NCBI GenBank assembly: GCA_034522055.1
Contig: JAXHLS010000006.1
Coordinates: forward strand, 248,001 to 312,000
Source of the DNA: Gammaproteobacteria bacterium
Lineage (GTDB): Bacteria; Pseudomonadota; Gammaproteobacteria; JAABTG01
Direction: 5' to 3'
Length of the DNA: 64,000 nt
Below the pieces are notes generated by a model. The model made no database searches. It worked only from the letters and a program-made list of their open reading frames with translations, and had not been told where the DNA came from. A program made the translations under genes and the position numbers. Positions 9,857 to 18,744 of the stretch are shown here, piece by piece; positions within the stretch are counted from its first letter, which is position 1; every line of letters begins with the position of its first letter.

Positions 9857-11419
9857 TTAGTCGTCCTGCTTCTTGAACATGCCCAGCATGCGCTGGGTCA
9901 CCAGGAAACCGCCGGTGATGTTGACGGTGGAGATGAGCACGGCGATGAAGGCGAGGATGGTGACCAGGCTGCCTGGCGGACCCGAGATCTGCAGCAGGGC
10001 GCCCACCACGATGATGCCGCTGATGGCGTTGGTAACGCTGATGAGTGGGGTGTGGAGGGACGGTGTCACGCTCCACACCACCTTGTAGCCGATGAAACAG
10101 GACAACACGAACACGGTGAAGTGATTGAGGAACTCGGGCGGCGCCGTGGTCCCCACCCCTGCGAACACCAAGGCCAGCACGCCCATGATGGTGGCGGTGC
10201 GCCACGGGGACCCGTGCTTTCTGGCCTTCGGTGCCGGTGCGGGTGCAGGCTTCGGCCCCGCCGGCGGGGCGGCGGAGATGCGCGGCGGTGGTGGCGGCCA
10301 GGTGATCTCACCGTCATGGACCACGGTGCAGCCGCGGATCACCTCGTCGTCCATGTCGATGACCACATTGCCGTCCTTCGCGGGCGTCAGCTCGCCCAGC
10401 AGATGGCGGATGTTGGTGGCGTAGAGTCGGCTGGCCTGGGTGGCCAGTCGGCTCGCCAGATCCGTAAAGCCGATGATGGTGACGCCGTGCTTCACCGTCA
10501 CCTCCCCCGGCACCGTGCATGCGCAGTTGCCGCCCTGTTCGGCCGCCAGGTCTACCACCACGCTGCCCAGGGCCATGGACTTCACCATGTCCTCGGTGAT
10601 GAGCTTCGGCGCGGGCTTGCCGGGGATGAGGGCGGTGGTGATGATGATGTCCACCTCCCGGGCCTGGGCCGCGAACAGGGCCATCTCTGCCTCGATGAAG
10701 GCCTCGCTCATCACCTTGGCGTAACCGCCTTCGCCGCCGCCGTCCTCTTCCATCTCCACCTCGAGGAACTCGGCGCCCATGCTTTCCACCTGCTCCTTGA
10801 CCTCGGGCCGGGTATCGAAGGCGCGCACGATGGCCCCCAGGCCGGCGGCGGTGCCGAGGGACGAGAGGCCGGCCACACCCGCGCCGATGACCAACACCTT
10901 GGCCGGTGGGATCTTGCCCGCGGCCGTGATCTGGCCGGTGAAAAAGCGGCCGAAGTGCTCGGCGGCCTCGATGACCGCCCGGTAGCCGGCGATGTTGGCC
11001 ATGGAGGACAGGGCATCCAGCTTCTGGGCCCGGGAGATGCGGGGCACCGCGTCCATGGCCAGTACGTTCACGCCCCGGGCCGCCAGGCGTTTCATGAGTT
11101 CCTCATTGCGCGCCGGCCACACGAAACTGATGAGGGTGGCCCCTGCTTTCATGAGGTCCGCCTCATGGTCACCCGACGCGGTGACGGCGGGCGGCATGAC
11201 CTTGATGATGACGTCGGATGCGGACCACAACTCGCGCGCGTCCTGGTAGACGTCGGCCCCGGCCTGGACGTAGGCGTCGTCATCGAAGTGGGCCTCGGTA
11301 CCGGCCCCGCTCTCCACCGCGACGGTGAATCCCAGTTCGATTAGTTGTGCTACGGACTCGGTGCTGGCGGCGACGCGCCTCTCGCCGGGCTGGGTCTCTT
11401 TGGGAATGCCGATTCTCAT
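9857..11419 (-). CDS. pntA: PntA, NAD(P) transhydrogenase subunit alpha (fused form)
   Basis: A 520-residue single-chain alpha subunit of the enterobacterial type. The NAD(H)-binding part spans residues 1 to about 370: it starts [16 protein letters not shown] and has the Rossmann motif [15 protein letters not shown] near residue 173. A proline/alanine-rich linker follows near residues 378-410, then three or four membrane helices. Many bacteria split this subunit in two; here it is fused. The gene is first in a pntAB pair and is separated from the upstream yccA-like gene by a strong terminator. Confidence 0.95.
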   Translation of the reverse strand: MRIGIPKETQPGERRVAASTESVAQLIELGFTVAVESGAGTEAHFDDDAYVQAGADVYQDARELWSASDVIIKVMPPAVTASGDHEADLMKAGATLISFVWPARNEELMKRLAARGVNVLAMDAVPRISRAQKLDALSSMANIAGYRAVIEAAEHFGRFFTGQITAAGKIPPAKVLVIGAGVAGLSSLGTAAGLGAIVRAFDTRPEVKEQVESMGAEFLEVEMEEDGGGEGGYAKVMSEAFIEAEMALFAAQAREVDIIITTALIPGKPAPKLITEDMVKSMALGSVVVDLAAEQGGNCACTVPGEVTVKHGVTIIGFTDLASRLATQASRLYATNIRHLLGELTPAKDGNVVIDMDDEVIRGCTVVHDGEITWPPPPPRISAAPPAGPKPAPAPAPKARKHGSPWRTATIMGVLALVFAGVGTTAPPEFLNHFTVFVLSCFIGYKVVWSVTPSLHTPLISVTNAISGIIVVGALLQISGPPGSLVTILAFIAVLISTVNITGGFLVTQRMLGMFKKQDD

Positions 11420-11530
11420 GGACTGATGAACTCCCCGTGGAAATATCGGACAGGTGTGCGGTTTACGTTACAGCGGGTGTGTCGCAGACGGGACGGGATT
11501 ATAACACCGGGCAGTTCTTGCGCCCCAATG

Positions 11531-11556
11531 AAAAAGGCCCCGCGGTTACGGGGCCT
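11531..11556 (-). terminator. Intrinsic terminator downstream of the yccA-like gene
   Basis: Read on the minus strand, AGGCCCCG-taac-CGGGGCCT forms an 8-bp GC-rich stem, directly followed by TTTTT. It lies 36 bp after the stop of the gene at 11592-12263 and insulates pntA from it. Confidence 0.85.
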
Positions 11557-11591
11557 CTGGAAGGGACCGGGGAACGCCGCCCTGCGGGCGA

Positions 11592-12263
11592 TTAGTCGTT
11601 GCCGCCGAACGCACCCAGCAGGTGCAACAGGCTGGTGAAGATGTTGTAGATGGCCACGTAGAGGCCGATGGTGGCCAGTATGTAGTTGGTCTCGCCGCCG
11701 TGGATGATCTCGCTGGTCTGGTACAGGATGTAGCCGGACATGAGCATGATGAACATGGCGGACACGCCGAGCGACAGCGCCGGAATGTTGAAGATCATGG
11801 CCGCGATGCCGGCGATGAAGGCCACCAGCACGCCGGTAAAGATGAAGCCGGCCATGAAGCTGAAGTCCTTGCGAGTGGTCAGGGCATAGCCCGACAGGCC
11901 CAGGAACACCACGCCGGTTCCGCCTAGTGCCGTCATCACCAGCTGGCCACCGTTGGGCAGGGCTGCATAGTGGTTCAGGATGGGCCCGAGGCCGAAGCCC
12001 AGCAGGCCGGTCACGAGAAACACCACCCAGATACCGGCGGCCGAGTTGGCGGTGCGCGGCACCACGAACCACAACAGACCCAGGGACACCAGGGAGGCGA
12101 TCATGCTCACCCCGATGGGTGGGTTGATGGCCATGGAGACGCCCGCCGTCAAGCCACTGAACAGCAGGGTCATGGACAGCAGCATGTAGGTCTGGCGCAG
12201 GACCTTGTTGGTCGATAGCGCCGACTCCTGGCCTCGCGCGATAGCGAATTCGTTGTTTCTCAT
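11592..12263 (-). CDS. Bax inhibitor-1/YccA family membrane protein
   Basis: A 223-residue protein with about seven membrane helices. It opens with a short soluble segment (NNEFAIARGQESALSTNKVL) typical of YccA-like proteins and ends in the conserved IYNIFTSLLHLLG stretch. In E. coli YccA modulates the FtsH membrane protease; other members are proposed ion channels. This gene is monocistronic, with a terminator downstream and a 268 bp gap to the tRNA upstream. Confidence 0.88.
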   Translation of the reverse strand: MRNNEFAIARGQESALSTNKVLRQTYMLLSMTLLFSGLTAGVSMAINPPIGVSMIASLVSLGLLWFVVPRTANSAAGIWVVFLVTGLLGFGLGPILNHYAALPNGGQLVMTALGGTGVVFLGLSGYALTTRKDFSFMAGFIFTGVLVAFIAGIAAMIFNIPALSLGVSAMFIMLMSGYILYQTSEIIHGGETNYILATIGLYVAIYNIFTSLLHLLGAFGGND

Positions 12264-12531
12264 GGGGTTACGAGCCTCCGGTTAATATGGTTTATGCCGC
12301 ACCTTGAGACTACGGCCGCTGGGAAAAGTTCTGACGAATCATAACCGACGGGGTCGAAATATCAACATTGCGGTCTTGGTGGTGGCCCAGACTTTCCGAT
12401 ATGCTCTCCCGCCGCTCACTTGCATCGCAGAATGGCGGCGGCGCGCGTCCTTTTCAAGGGCCGGCCGCGCGGCGTCCCGCGGCCCGAACGCCGCGGTCTG
12501 CCGGGTAGGGCGGTCAACGACAGGTTTAATC

Positions 12532-12619
12532 GGAGAGGTGGCTGAGTGGTCGAAAGCACCGGTCTTGAAAACCGGCGACGGGCGACCGTCCGTGGGTTCG
12601 AATCCCACCCTCTCCGCCA
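12532..12619 (+). tRNA. tRNA-Ser (anticodon UGA), island attachment site
   Basis: This is an 88-nt class II tRNA gene with the CCA encoded at 12617-12619. The acceptor stem pairs GGAGAGG with CCTCTCC. The anticodon stem-loop (ACCGG-TCTTGAAAA-CCGG) has TGA at 12566-12568, and there is a variable arm and a GTTCGAATC T-loop. From base 12564 onward the sequence is repeated at 62821-62879, so the 3' half belongs to the integrated island and restores a working gene. The 230 bp between the yccA-like gene and the tRNA hold no other gene; the tRNA promoter probably lies there. Confidence 0.97.
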
Positions 12620-12622
12620 TTT
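12564..12622 (+). repeat. attL: 59-bp direct repeat in tRNA-Ser
   Basis: Bases 12564-12622 are identical to 62821-62879. The repeat begins exactly at the anticodon loop (CTTGAAAA) and ends three T residues after the CCA. This is the standard core for P4-type tyrosine integrases that use tRNA genes. Confidence 0.92.
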
Positions 12623-12855
12623 AGTTTCTAAGTAGTTGTTTAGAAAGCGTAAAAAACGTCGCACACAGACTGTCCCATCAAATCTACTGTAATAGCGTTT
12701 CTCCCTGCTGGCCTTGCCGGCTCCCTACGGGGGCCACCCTCCGTATTTCAGTCGCAACAACTGCTCCGCTAAAGTTCCTCAAGCAATGTCCACTCGGAAC
12801 GATATCCGAAAGGGAGACGTAGTTTGTCACCGGACTGAGAGGACGAGACGGAGCC

Positions 12856-13410
12856 ATGACGGACAAGGACTACAGATGTCTGAGGGATCTCATTTGCCAT
12901 GAACGCATACCGGTAGCGGAAATCGCTACAGTCGTTGAGGAAGAAGGCGCCTTGTGGTTGGACGGCGTTGGTAGGTTCCGCTCAGCTCACGACTCCGAGA
13001 AAAAGGCAATCCTTGAGGAATTAAACACCGTATATAAGCATCAGCAGATGACTGGTGGGAGCCCCTCTGATAACTACGTTTCCGGTGCGTATTTCTTCGG
13101 GCTAGAAGAGATGGGTACTGATGCGGATGAGTATGGCCATCCCCTTCTGAGGGCGCGGCTCGTACTTGATGAGAACCGCAAACTCAGCGGCCCGAGAAAA
13201 AAACCGCTCGACAAGGATCTGCACCCCAAAGAACGCAAGTCCTTATTGAGGATCGTTGCGGCACTTTGTAAAAAACAAAACATAGATTGTCACAAGCGTG
13301 GCGCAGCCACAGAATTGGTACAGGTAACAGAAAGGCTCGGGCAGCCAGTCTCACACGGGACGATCGAAAAGTTTCTCAAAGAGATTCGTGATGACCTGGA
13401 CCTAGAGTAG
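12856..13410 (+). CDS. Hypothetical island protein, 184 aa
   Basis: I do not recognise the family. The protein is soluble. Its C-terminal 60 residues (from HPKERKSLLRIVAALCKKQ) form a likely helical DNA-binding-like segment ending GTIEKFLKEIRDDLDLE, a pattern I associate with small phage and island regulators. An ATG with an acggagcc site upstream supports the start. It is the first gene after attL and precedes the alpA-like gene. The 230 bp between the tRNA and this gene contain no gene I can support. Confidence 0.7.
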   Translation: MTDKDYRCLRDLICHERIPVAEIATVVEEEGALWLDGVGRFRSAHDSEKKAILEELNTVYKHQQMTGGSPSDNYVSGAYFFGLEEMGTDADEYGHPLLRARLVLDENRKLSGPRKKPLDKDLHPKERKSLLRIVAALCKKQNIDCHKRGAATELVQVTERLGQPVSHGTIEKFLKEIRDDLDLE

Positions 13411-13431
13411 GCGTAGGACAAGCCAAATCTC

Positions 13432-13455
13432 AATTGGGATTTCAAAATCCCAATT
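13432..13455. repeat. Perfect inverted repeat before alpA (11-bp arms)
   Basis: AATTGGGATTT and AAATCCCAATT are separated by two bases. It lies 20 bp after the stop of the preceding gene and 66 bp before alpA. It could be an operator or a weak hairpin; no T-run follows. Confidence 0.6.
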
Positions 13456-13483
13456 ATCCCGGCCTTCAGATTAACTCCCCTAA

Positions 13484-13519
13484 CGTACGACCTGGTCCAT
13501 CAAACGACGAGGTCGTACG
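13484..13519. repeat. Inverted repeat immediately upstream of alpA (10-bp arms)
   Basis: CGTACGACCT (13484-13493) and AGGTCGTACG (13510-13519) are perfect inverted copies with a 16-bp gap. They end two bases before the alpA ATG. Such a position fits autoregulation or a hairpin masking the ribosome site. Confidence 0.6.
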
Positions 13520-13521
13520 AG

Positions 13522-13749
13522 ATGTCACAGTTGCCGTCAGAGGGCTTTCTTCGAGAAGCCCAAATCCTGGGTGATCTAAAGGCAGATCCACCCATCCCAC
13601 CGATAATTCCGGTCTCTCATTCGTCATGGTGGGCGGGTGTAAAAGCCGGTCGCTTCCCACAGCCCGTGAAGCTCGGGCCACGCATTACAGCGTGGCGAGT
13701 CGAGGACATTCGCGCGCTCGTTCAACGACTCGCGGAGGGCGCGCTGTGA
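13522..13749 (+). CDS. AlpA-family regulator (excisionase-like)
   Basis: A 75-residue protein with the AlpA/MerR-like winged-helix pattern: an SHSSWWAGVKAGRFPQPVKLG core followed by a WRVEDIRALV helix. AlpA-type proteins act in P4-like islands as transcription activators or excision factors. The stop overlaps a GTG start of the next small gene, and the run of overlaps continues into the primase gene, so this is one operon. Two inverted repeats lie just upstream and may be its operators. Confidence 0.82.
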   Translation: MSQLPSEGFLREAQILGDLKADPPIPPIIPVSHSSWWAGVKAGRFPQPVKLGPRITAWRVEDIRALVQRLAEGAL

Positions 13750-13889
13750 TCGATATCGAAAGGAGCGACAACAGCCGAAGCTTGCGAGGAGTGTTCGCCT
13801 GGCACACGCGCGGTCGAGTGCCGCCCGAGTGGCAAGAGCGAATCGAGGAGGTGCTGGGTAAGCGCGTTATGTTCGGGGGGCAGCGATGA
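13746..13889 (+). CDS. Small protein between alpA and primase, 47 aa
   Basis: A GTG start at 13746 overlaps the alpA stop (GTGA), and the TGA stop at 13887-13889 overlaps the primase ATG at 13886. Both couplings argue for a real gene. The protein is basic (ending RIEEVLGKRVMFGGQR) and has no recognisable domain. A longer frame upstream is an overlap with alpA and is unlikely to be used. Confidence 0.6.
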   Translation: MIDIERSDNSRSLRGVFAWHTRGRVPPEWQERIEEVLGKRVMFGGQR

Positions 13890-16800
13890 AAACGGTCGGA
13901 TTTCACCCGGAACAAATCCCCGCCCAACTCAAGCGCGATGGCCGATGGTGCGTCTGGCGCGCCTTCCCCAAGAAGGCCGGCCGCGGATGGGACAAGGTGC
14001 CCATGAAAAGCCCGCAGGCCGGGGTCTCGACCGCGGAGCCAGAGCAGTGGCTCACCTACGACGATGCCCTGACCCTCTACAAGCGCGGCGGGTTCAAAGG
14101 CCTGGGCCTACAGTGCGAGCAGGGTTACGTGTGCGTGGACCTGGACCACTGCGTGGCAGATGGCGTGCTCGAGCCCTGGGCCCAGGAGCTGGTGGACTAC
14201 CTCCACAGTTACACCGAGCTGTCCCCGTCGGGCACCGGCGTGCGGGTGGTGCTCGAGGGCACCGCCCCACGAGACCTGGGCTGGTCCGAGGACCGCCAGG
14301 TGGAGTTGTACGCCGGGCACTCAGCGCGGTTCGTTACGGTCACCGGCAAGCAGCTGAACGGGGAGCTGACCGAGTTCACCCCCGAGAAGCAGGCCTGGCT
14401 ATTCGACAAGTACGATAGCACGTCCCCGGAAGAGAGTGACGCCGAGGCCGAAAAGGCGAGCCTTGCGGCCTCACAGGGCGCTGTTCCGCTGGTGTTCGGC
14501 ACAGGGCGAAAGCCTCGCACGAAGACGATAACCCCCGATGGCAAGTGTCTCGCGGAGATACACCCGGAGCGCTATTTCCAGTTCAGGCCAGGGTACTGCG
14601 ACGGCATCGAGCCACTTTACCGACTGCTCGAAAGGGTAAGCCGTAAGGAACGTCTGTTCCTGATTCGAGGACGGCTTACTACCTACGGCGAGACCCTGGC
14701 GAGAGAAAAGCGTCCTGGACGCCGGTTGGCCCACCCCAAGCCTGATCACCCCGCGACGCTGGAGACAGCCGAGGACCGCCTCTTCGTCCTCGACATCGAC
14801 GGGGCGCCCATCCCCGATTTCGATCCTCAGCATCCGGAACCGGGTATACGATGGCTATTGGCACAACTCGGACCAGAGTTCGAGACGGCCTCCGCTGTAG
14901 TGCAGTTAACGTCATCTCAACAAGTGCAGGTTGGCTCACCAGCGCGCCTTCGCCTCTACTTCATTCTCGATACCCCCATGCTGCTCGAGCATCAGAAATC
15001 CTGGCTGGCAGAGGCTGCAGCGGGCCATGCCGAGTTGAAGATCGACCCAGCAATTGCCCACGTCGCTCAGGTCATCTATACAGCCAGCCCGATGATACAG
15101 ACCAAAGACGGAGGTACTGCGGCAGACCCGATGCCACAGAGGTGGCTTCTGGTGCGCGGCGAGACGGACACGCTCGGTCTGGAGTGGGACGCAACCGTAG
15201 CAGGCTCGGTATCTATTCCTGTAGGTAATGGAAGCTCTTCGCTTCGAGTGACCCTCGCGGTCGACGGCGAAGAGCTGAATCGAATCAATTCTCCTACAGG
15301 CCTTCATGAGCAGATTCTGAGCGCGACTCTCTCTTTGGTGAGGAACCGCCAGGGTGAACTTTCTGCCGACGAGATAGAAGATCTCGTCTACAAGAAAGTA
15401 AAGTCCTTGGAAAAGACAGTACTCGCGGCTCGCAAGAAGGAAGGCCGTCTGTCTAGCGGCCCGTTGCGCCAGGAGATTGAGCGAGCGGTCGAGGGCGCGG
15501 TTACCCTCTTGGGCCCGACGTTGTTCGGCAACACGCCACCTGTCGTAGAACTGCAATACGATGCCGAACAGGGCACGAACGCTCTAGGCAAAGCCATAAA
15601 AGAGATCCTGGAAGGTCCTCCGGGAAGGCACCTTATCGCGGGCGCGGCCGGCCTGGGGAAGACCACACAGGTGCTTCGACAGGTGATTGAACGAAACCTT
15701 CGAGTGGACCTATACGTTCCGGACCATGCGCATGCAGAGGAAGTGGCGGAAAAGATCCGACATCTTGGGGGCACAGTCCATGTCCTTCGAGGCCGAACGT
15801 ACAAGCACGATGGACATACTTTTTGCCGCAAGTCGGCCGTCATCGAGAGTTTGGAGAAAAGGGGTGCGCCCACGCCCACGTACCAAGAGTTGTGTGGAAC
15901 AGAGAAGTGTCCATGTCCATACCGCGATGGGTGCCCCTATATTAATCAGTTCGTCGACCCTCTTGCAGCACGCATTGTGATAAGAACCCACAGCCATCTC
16001 GCCACAAAGCCGAACGAGCTTGATAAGGCGCTGGAGGAGATTCTGGGCTCTCCGCAGTTCAACGTCGTCGATGAGAGCTTCATCGACAACCTGGTCGGGG
16101 AGGACGAGGTCAGATTGGCCGCGCTCAATGATGCAGATGCGTTCGATTTACGGGATCCGGAAGAGCTTCCGGTGTTGGGCGAGGAAGGGGGAGTAGAGTC
16201 GCCTGTCAACGGCACGATAAGCGATGCGATCCTGGAGGCCGCACGAGAAGGCAAGCCTGTCCTGGGAGTGTTACAAGACAATTTCGAAGAAGAGCTGGAG
16301 CTGAGGCTACGAGTGCCAAGTCTATCGGCGAGACACCAGTTACCCCTTCGTCCGGAGGATACGATGGAAGATGCATTGATGGCAGTGCGCGATATTGGCC
16401 ACTCTGAGCGGGTTGCAATGGCTAGCGTACTCCAGATGCTCCGCGCGGCAGTACAATCCGAATACTGCAACAATGTCTGGATTGAGGATGAGCGCTTAAA
16501 AGTCTCCTGGGTGGCAAAGGCATCGAGGCTTAGGCGACGCGGCATAGGTTTGTTGATATTGGATGCGACGCCGCCAAGACAGGCATTAGACGCGCACTTC
16601 CCTCGACTCAACTATCATCCCATACCAGTAAGACGTAACGTCGAACTCATCCAGGTATATGACCACACCCTGTCGTATGGATGGCTGCAAAAGCACTCTG
16701 ACCGTGTGCAGGACATCGCAGGCTTCGCCTGGTGTCTTGATGGCGGTGCTGTTGTACCAAAGGCCGTGACAAAGCAGTTCGAAGACCTGGGCGTACCACA

Positions 16801-17494
16801 CCTGACGTTCGGCAAGCTGCGCGGACAAAACAAGCTCGAGGCATGTGAGGTAGGGATTATCGTGAGCCGGATTCTTACACCGGCGAAGGCTGTAGAGTCG
16901 ACGGCACGGGCGATCTATTGGGACCGAAAGCTGGAGCTGCCAGGGGCGTACACCCAAAGGAGGGTGCCCTATGCAGGACGCAGGGATGGCCCCAGTACGG
17001 AGCCCTGGGGGCATGTCGACCCCCTTGTGCAGAGCATGCTAGAGAGCAAGCTCGATCACGAAGTTCTACAGGCTATTGATCGGTTTCGGCTGATTCACAA
17101 CCGGGAGCCAAAGCGGATCTTTCTAATCACTGGCCAGCCTATCGCCGGTATTCGCCCTGACCGGATATGTACCCTGAAAGACCTGCTCGGACCGCCCGGG
17201 CTTATGACCCTTGTGGCCGAACAGCAGGGGCGATTGTCGCTAAGCCATAAAGCTGTAGAGGCCCTGCGCGGCGGAAAGGGGGCGAAAGCGTGGGCGATGC
17301 GCGTCCGGCAGTGGGCCGAGAAGGGGCGTGACGCTGTCGTGTTGAAGCGCGTGAGAAGGGCTAGGAAGGGGCGCCCTGGGTGGGAGTTGATCTCCGCGAA
17401 TAGGGATCAATCCTCTATTAATACTAATAGGGATTTGATCCCTATTCCCGCCAAGCGCGCGAGCGAGGAGAGTTCCCACGTCACGGACTCCTGA
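13886..17494 (+). CDS. Primase-polymerase/helicase replication protein
   Basis: A 1202-residue protein. Residues 1 to about 170 resemble the NrS-1/phage-type Prim-Pol: GYVCVDLDHC near residue 80 carries the acidic catalytic pair, followed by ELSPSGTGVRVV and ARFVTVTGK. A P-loop near residue 585 (AGAAGLGKTTQ) starts a helicase part. Near residues 669-683 a cysteine group (CGTEKCPCPYRDGC) followed by RTHSHL and VVDESF recalls the Fe-S domain and DEAH box of XPD/DinG-like helicases. It probably starts replication of the excised island. It is the third gene of the alpA operon. The C-terminal 30 residues overlap an inverted repeat (17399-17446). Confidence 0.82.
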   Translation: MKTVGFHPEQIPAQLKRDGRWCVWRAFPKKAGRGWDKVPMKSPQAGVSTAEPEQWLTYDDALTLYKRGGFKGLGLQCEQGYVCVDLDHCVADGVLEPWAQELVDYLHSYTELSPSGTGVRVVLEGTAPRDLGWSEDRQVELYAGHSARFVTVTGKQLNGELTEFTPEKQAWLFDKYDSTSPEESDAEAEKASLAASQGAVPLVFGTGRKPRTKTITPDGKCLAEIHPERYFQFRPGYCDGIEPLYRLLERVSRKERLFLIRGRLTTYGETLAREKRPGRRLAHPKPDHPATLETAEDRLFVLDIDGAPIPDFDPQHPEPGIRWLLAQLGPEFETASAVVQLTSSQQVQVGSPARLRLYFILDTPMLLEHQKSWLAEAAAGHAELKIDPAIAHVAQVIYTASPMIQTKDGGTAADPMPQRWLLVRGETDTLGLEWDATVAGSVSIPVGNGSSSLRVTLAVDGEELNRINSPTGLHEQILSATLSLVRNRQGELSADEIEDLVYKKVKSLEKTVLAARKKEGRLSSGPLRQEIERAVEGAVTLLGPTLFGNTPPVVELQYDAEQGTNALGKAIKEILEGPPGRHLIAGAAGLGKTTQVLRQVIERNLRVDLYVPDHAHAEEVAEKIRHLGGTVHVLRGRTYKHDGHTFCRKSAVIESLEKRGAPTPTYQELCGTEKCPCPYRDGCPYINQFVDPLAARIVIRTHSHLATKPNELDKALEEILGSPQFNVVDESFIDNLVGEDEVRLAALNDADAFDLRDPEELPVLGEEGGVESPVNGTISDAILEAAREGKPVLGVLQDNFEEELELRLRVPSLSARHQLPLRPEDTMEDALMAVRDIGHSERVAMASVLQMLRAAVQSEYCNNVWIEDERLKVSWVAKASRLRRRGIGLLILDATPPRQALDAHFPRLNYHPIPVRRNVELIQVYDHTLSYGWLQKHSDRVQDIAGFAWCLDGGAVVPKAVTKQFEDLGVPHLTFGKLRGQNKLEACEVGIIVSRILTPAKAVESTARAIYWDRKLELPGAYTQRRVPYAGRRDGPSTEPWGHVDPLVQSMLESKLDHEVLQAIDRFRLIHNREPKRIFLITGQPIAGIRPDRICTLKDLLGPPGLMTLVAEQQGRLSLSHKAVEALRGGKGAKAWAMRVRQWAEKGRDAVVLKRVRRARKGRPGWELISANRDQSSINTNRDLIPIPAKRASEESSHVTDS
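17399..17446. repeat. Inverted/direct repeat cluster at the 3' end of the primase gene
   Basis: AATAGGGAT (17426-17434) and ATCCCTATT (17438-17446) form a 9-bp stem with a 3-base loop. A further direct copy, AATAGGGATC, lies at 17399-17408. The cluster is inside the coding end and resembles iteron or operator repeats. The GGGATT/AATCCC theme also occurs in the repeat at 13432-13455. Confidence 0.5.
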
Positions 17495-17582
17495 GTAGAA
17501 AGTTCTAGGGCACAACCTAAACTAAAAAAGGAAGAATCGGGGTGTTATAATTTCAGCAATGATATATCAGGGTGGGTGCAAT

Positions 17583-17990
17583 ATGGTTTGGAAGAAAGGT
17601 CAATCGGGAAATCCAAAAGGCCGTACGCCGGGCACCGGAAAGGTCGCCCAGATGCGGAATCAGCTTGAAGGGCACCTGCCGGAAGTCCTCGAGACAATTG
17701 CCCTCAAGGCGGAGCTCGGCGACATGACGGCGGCGCGGCTCCTGCTGGATCGTGTCTTTCCGGCGCTGAGGCCGGTAGAGGTGCCAGTGACCTTTCCCAC
17801 CGGCAACTCGTTGACGGACACCGGGGCGGCCGTCCTCAAGACGGCAGGAGAGGGGGAGATTCCGGCGAGCCAGGCGGCGCAGCTTCTGACGGCCCTGGGC
17901 GCGCTGGCACGCGTCAAGGAAATGGACGAGCTGGCCGAGCGGCTCGCGCGCCTCGAGGAGCAGGTGGGTGACGTTCAGAAAGCGGGTTGA
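17583..17990 (+). CDS. DUF5681 domain protein
   Basis: A 135-residue protein opening with MVWKKGQSGNPKGRTPGTG, the DUF5681 signature found in phage and island proteins. The rest is helical, with a C-terminal coiled-coil-like stretch (MDELAERLARLEEQVGDV). I chose the ATG at 17583 because the signature begins there; an upstream ATG at 17559 would add eight residues. A TATAAT at 17546-17551 is a plausible -10 element. Function is unknown; such proteins often lie near small-terminase or packaging genes, but none is seen here. Confidence 0.75.
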   Translation: MVWKKGQSGNPKGRTPGTGKVAQMRNQLEGHLPEVLETIALKAELGDMTAARLLLDRVFPALRPVEVPVTFPTGNSLTDTGAAVLKTAGEGEIPASQAAQLLTALGALARVKEMDELAERLARLEEQVGDVQKAG

Positions 17991-18189
17991 GCTGCTCGAG
18001 GCGCGCGTCGGCGATAGGGACCGCAGCGAATACTTTCGAGGCCTCGCGAAGATCACCGGCGACGACCCGGAGGAACTAGCGGCGGCCTATCCTTCATACA
18101 TCCGGTGTCACGACGACATGGTGCTCTACCTCTGCGCGCTGGAGGAGAACGAGAGGGCTGCTGACCTCGCAGACGGTGCAGAGCCCTGA
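17968..18189 (+). CDS. Hypothetical protein, 73 aa
   Basis: A GTG-started frame overlapping the end of the DUF5681 gene by 23 bases. The acidic protein (GDRDRSEYFRGLAKITGDD) is mostly helical. No family recognised. Its overlap with the preceding gene and good codon bias suggest a co-translated partner, but the evidence is modest. Confidence 0.5.
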   Translation: MTFRKRVELLEARVGDRDRSEYFRGLAKITGDDPEELAAAYPSYIRCHDDMVLYLCALEENERAADLADGAEP

Positions 18190-18340
18190 GATCAGGAAAA
18201 CATACCTCCACGGTGGGGCTGGCCGTGAGGTAGGCGCACCTTGTGACCCACCTCACGGTATCCCTATGCTCACCGTGCGATACTTCGCTTCGAATCAGAC
18301 AACGCCACTTCAATCACGAGCAATGCTCGGGAGGTTGCGT

Positions 18341-18589
18341 ATGTCTGATTTCAAGCCAGGTTCCCTGGTCGTCGTGACCAGTGCTGAAGGCCTCCACCTC
18401 GCTGTAGTTCTCAATCCTCCACGCCACACCGAGAGCTACCGTGAGGCGGAATATCAAACAAGAGACCCGATCGAGGTCTACAAGGTCCTCTTCCTCGACG
18501 ATGAGGAGGAGTACTACGTAGAGGGGTGGCAGCTCCAGTCCTTCCCGAGACCAGAGGACGTAGTCCTGGTGGCCATGGAAGAGGACTAA
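18341..18589 (+). CDS. Small SH3-like hypothetical protein, 82 aa
   Basis: The ATG at 18341 follows a GGGAGGTT ribosome site. The protein (DFKPGSLVVVTSAEGLHLAVV then acidic DDEEEYYVEGWQLQSF) has the look of a short beta-barrel domain. It resembles in layout the protein at 46641-46865, which also opens with a GDLV-type strand. A longer frame upstream to 18176 lacks a good start. A strong hairpin follows the stop. Confidence 0.6.
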   Translation: MSDFKPGSLVVVTSAEGLHLAVVLNPPRHTESYREAEYQTRDPIEVYKVLFLDDEEEYYVEGWQLQSFPRPEDVVLVAMEED

Positions 18590-18597
18590 TTCCCTCC

Positions 18598-18620
18598 GCC
18601 CGGGAGCCTCGCTCCCGGGC
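18598..18620 (+). terminator. Strong GC hairpin after the 82-aa gene
   Basis: GCCCGGGAGC-ctc-GCTCCCGGGC is a perfect 10-bp stem eight bases after the stop. No T-run follows on the plus strand, so it may terminate weakly or stabilise the mRNA end. Confidence 0.5.
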
Positions 18621-18744
18621 CCTTCACCTCTGGGTCAACAGCCGCTACCCTTAGCGCCTCGTAAACCGGCAAGGAGGCTATCAGTGTTCTCCAGCCCTCG
18701 CGGCCAGCCCTCAGTGTGACCTACGCGGCCAGACCCAGCGGGTA

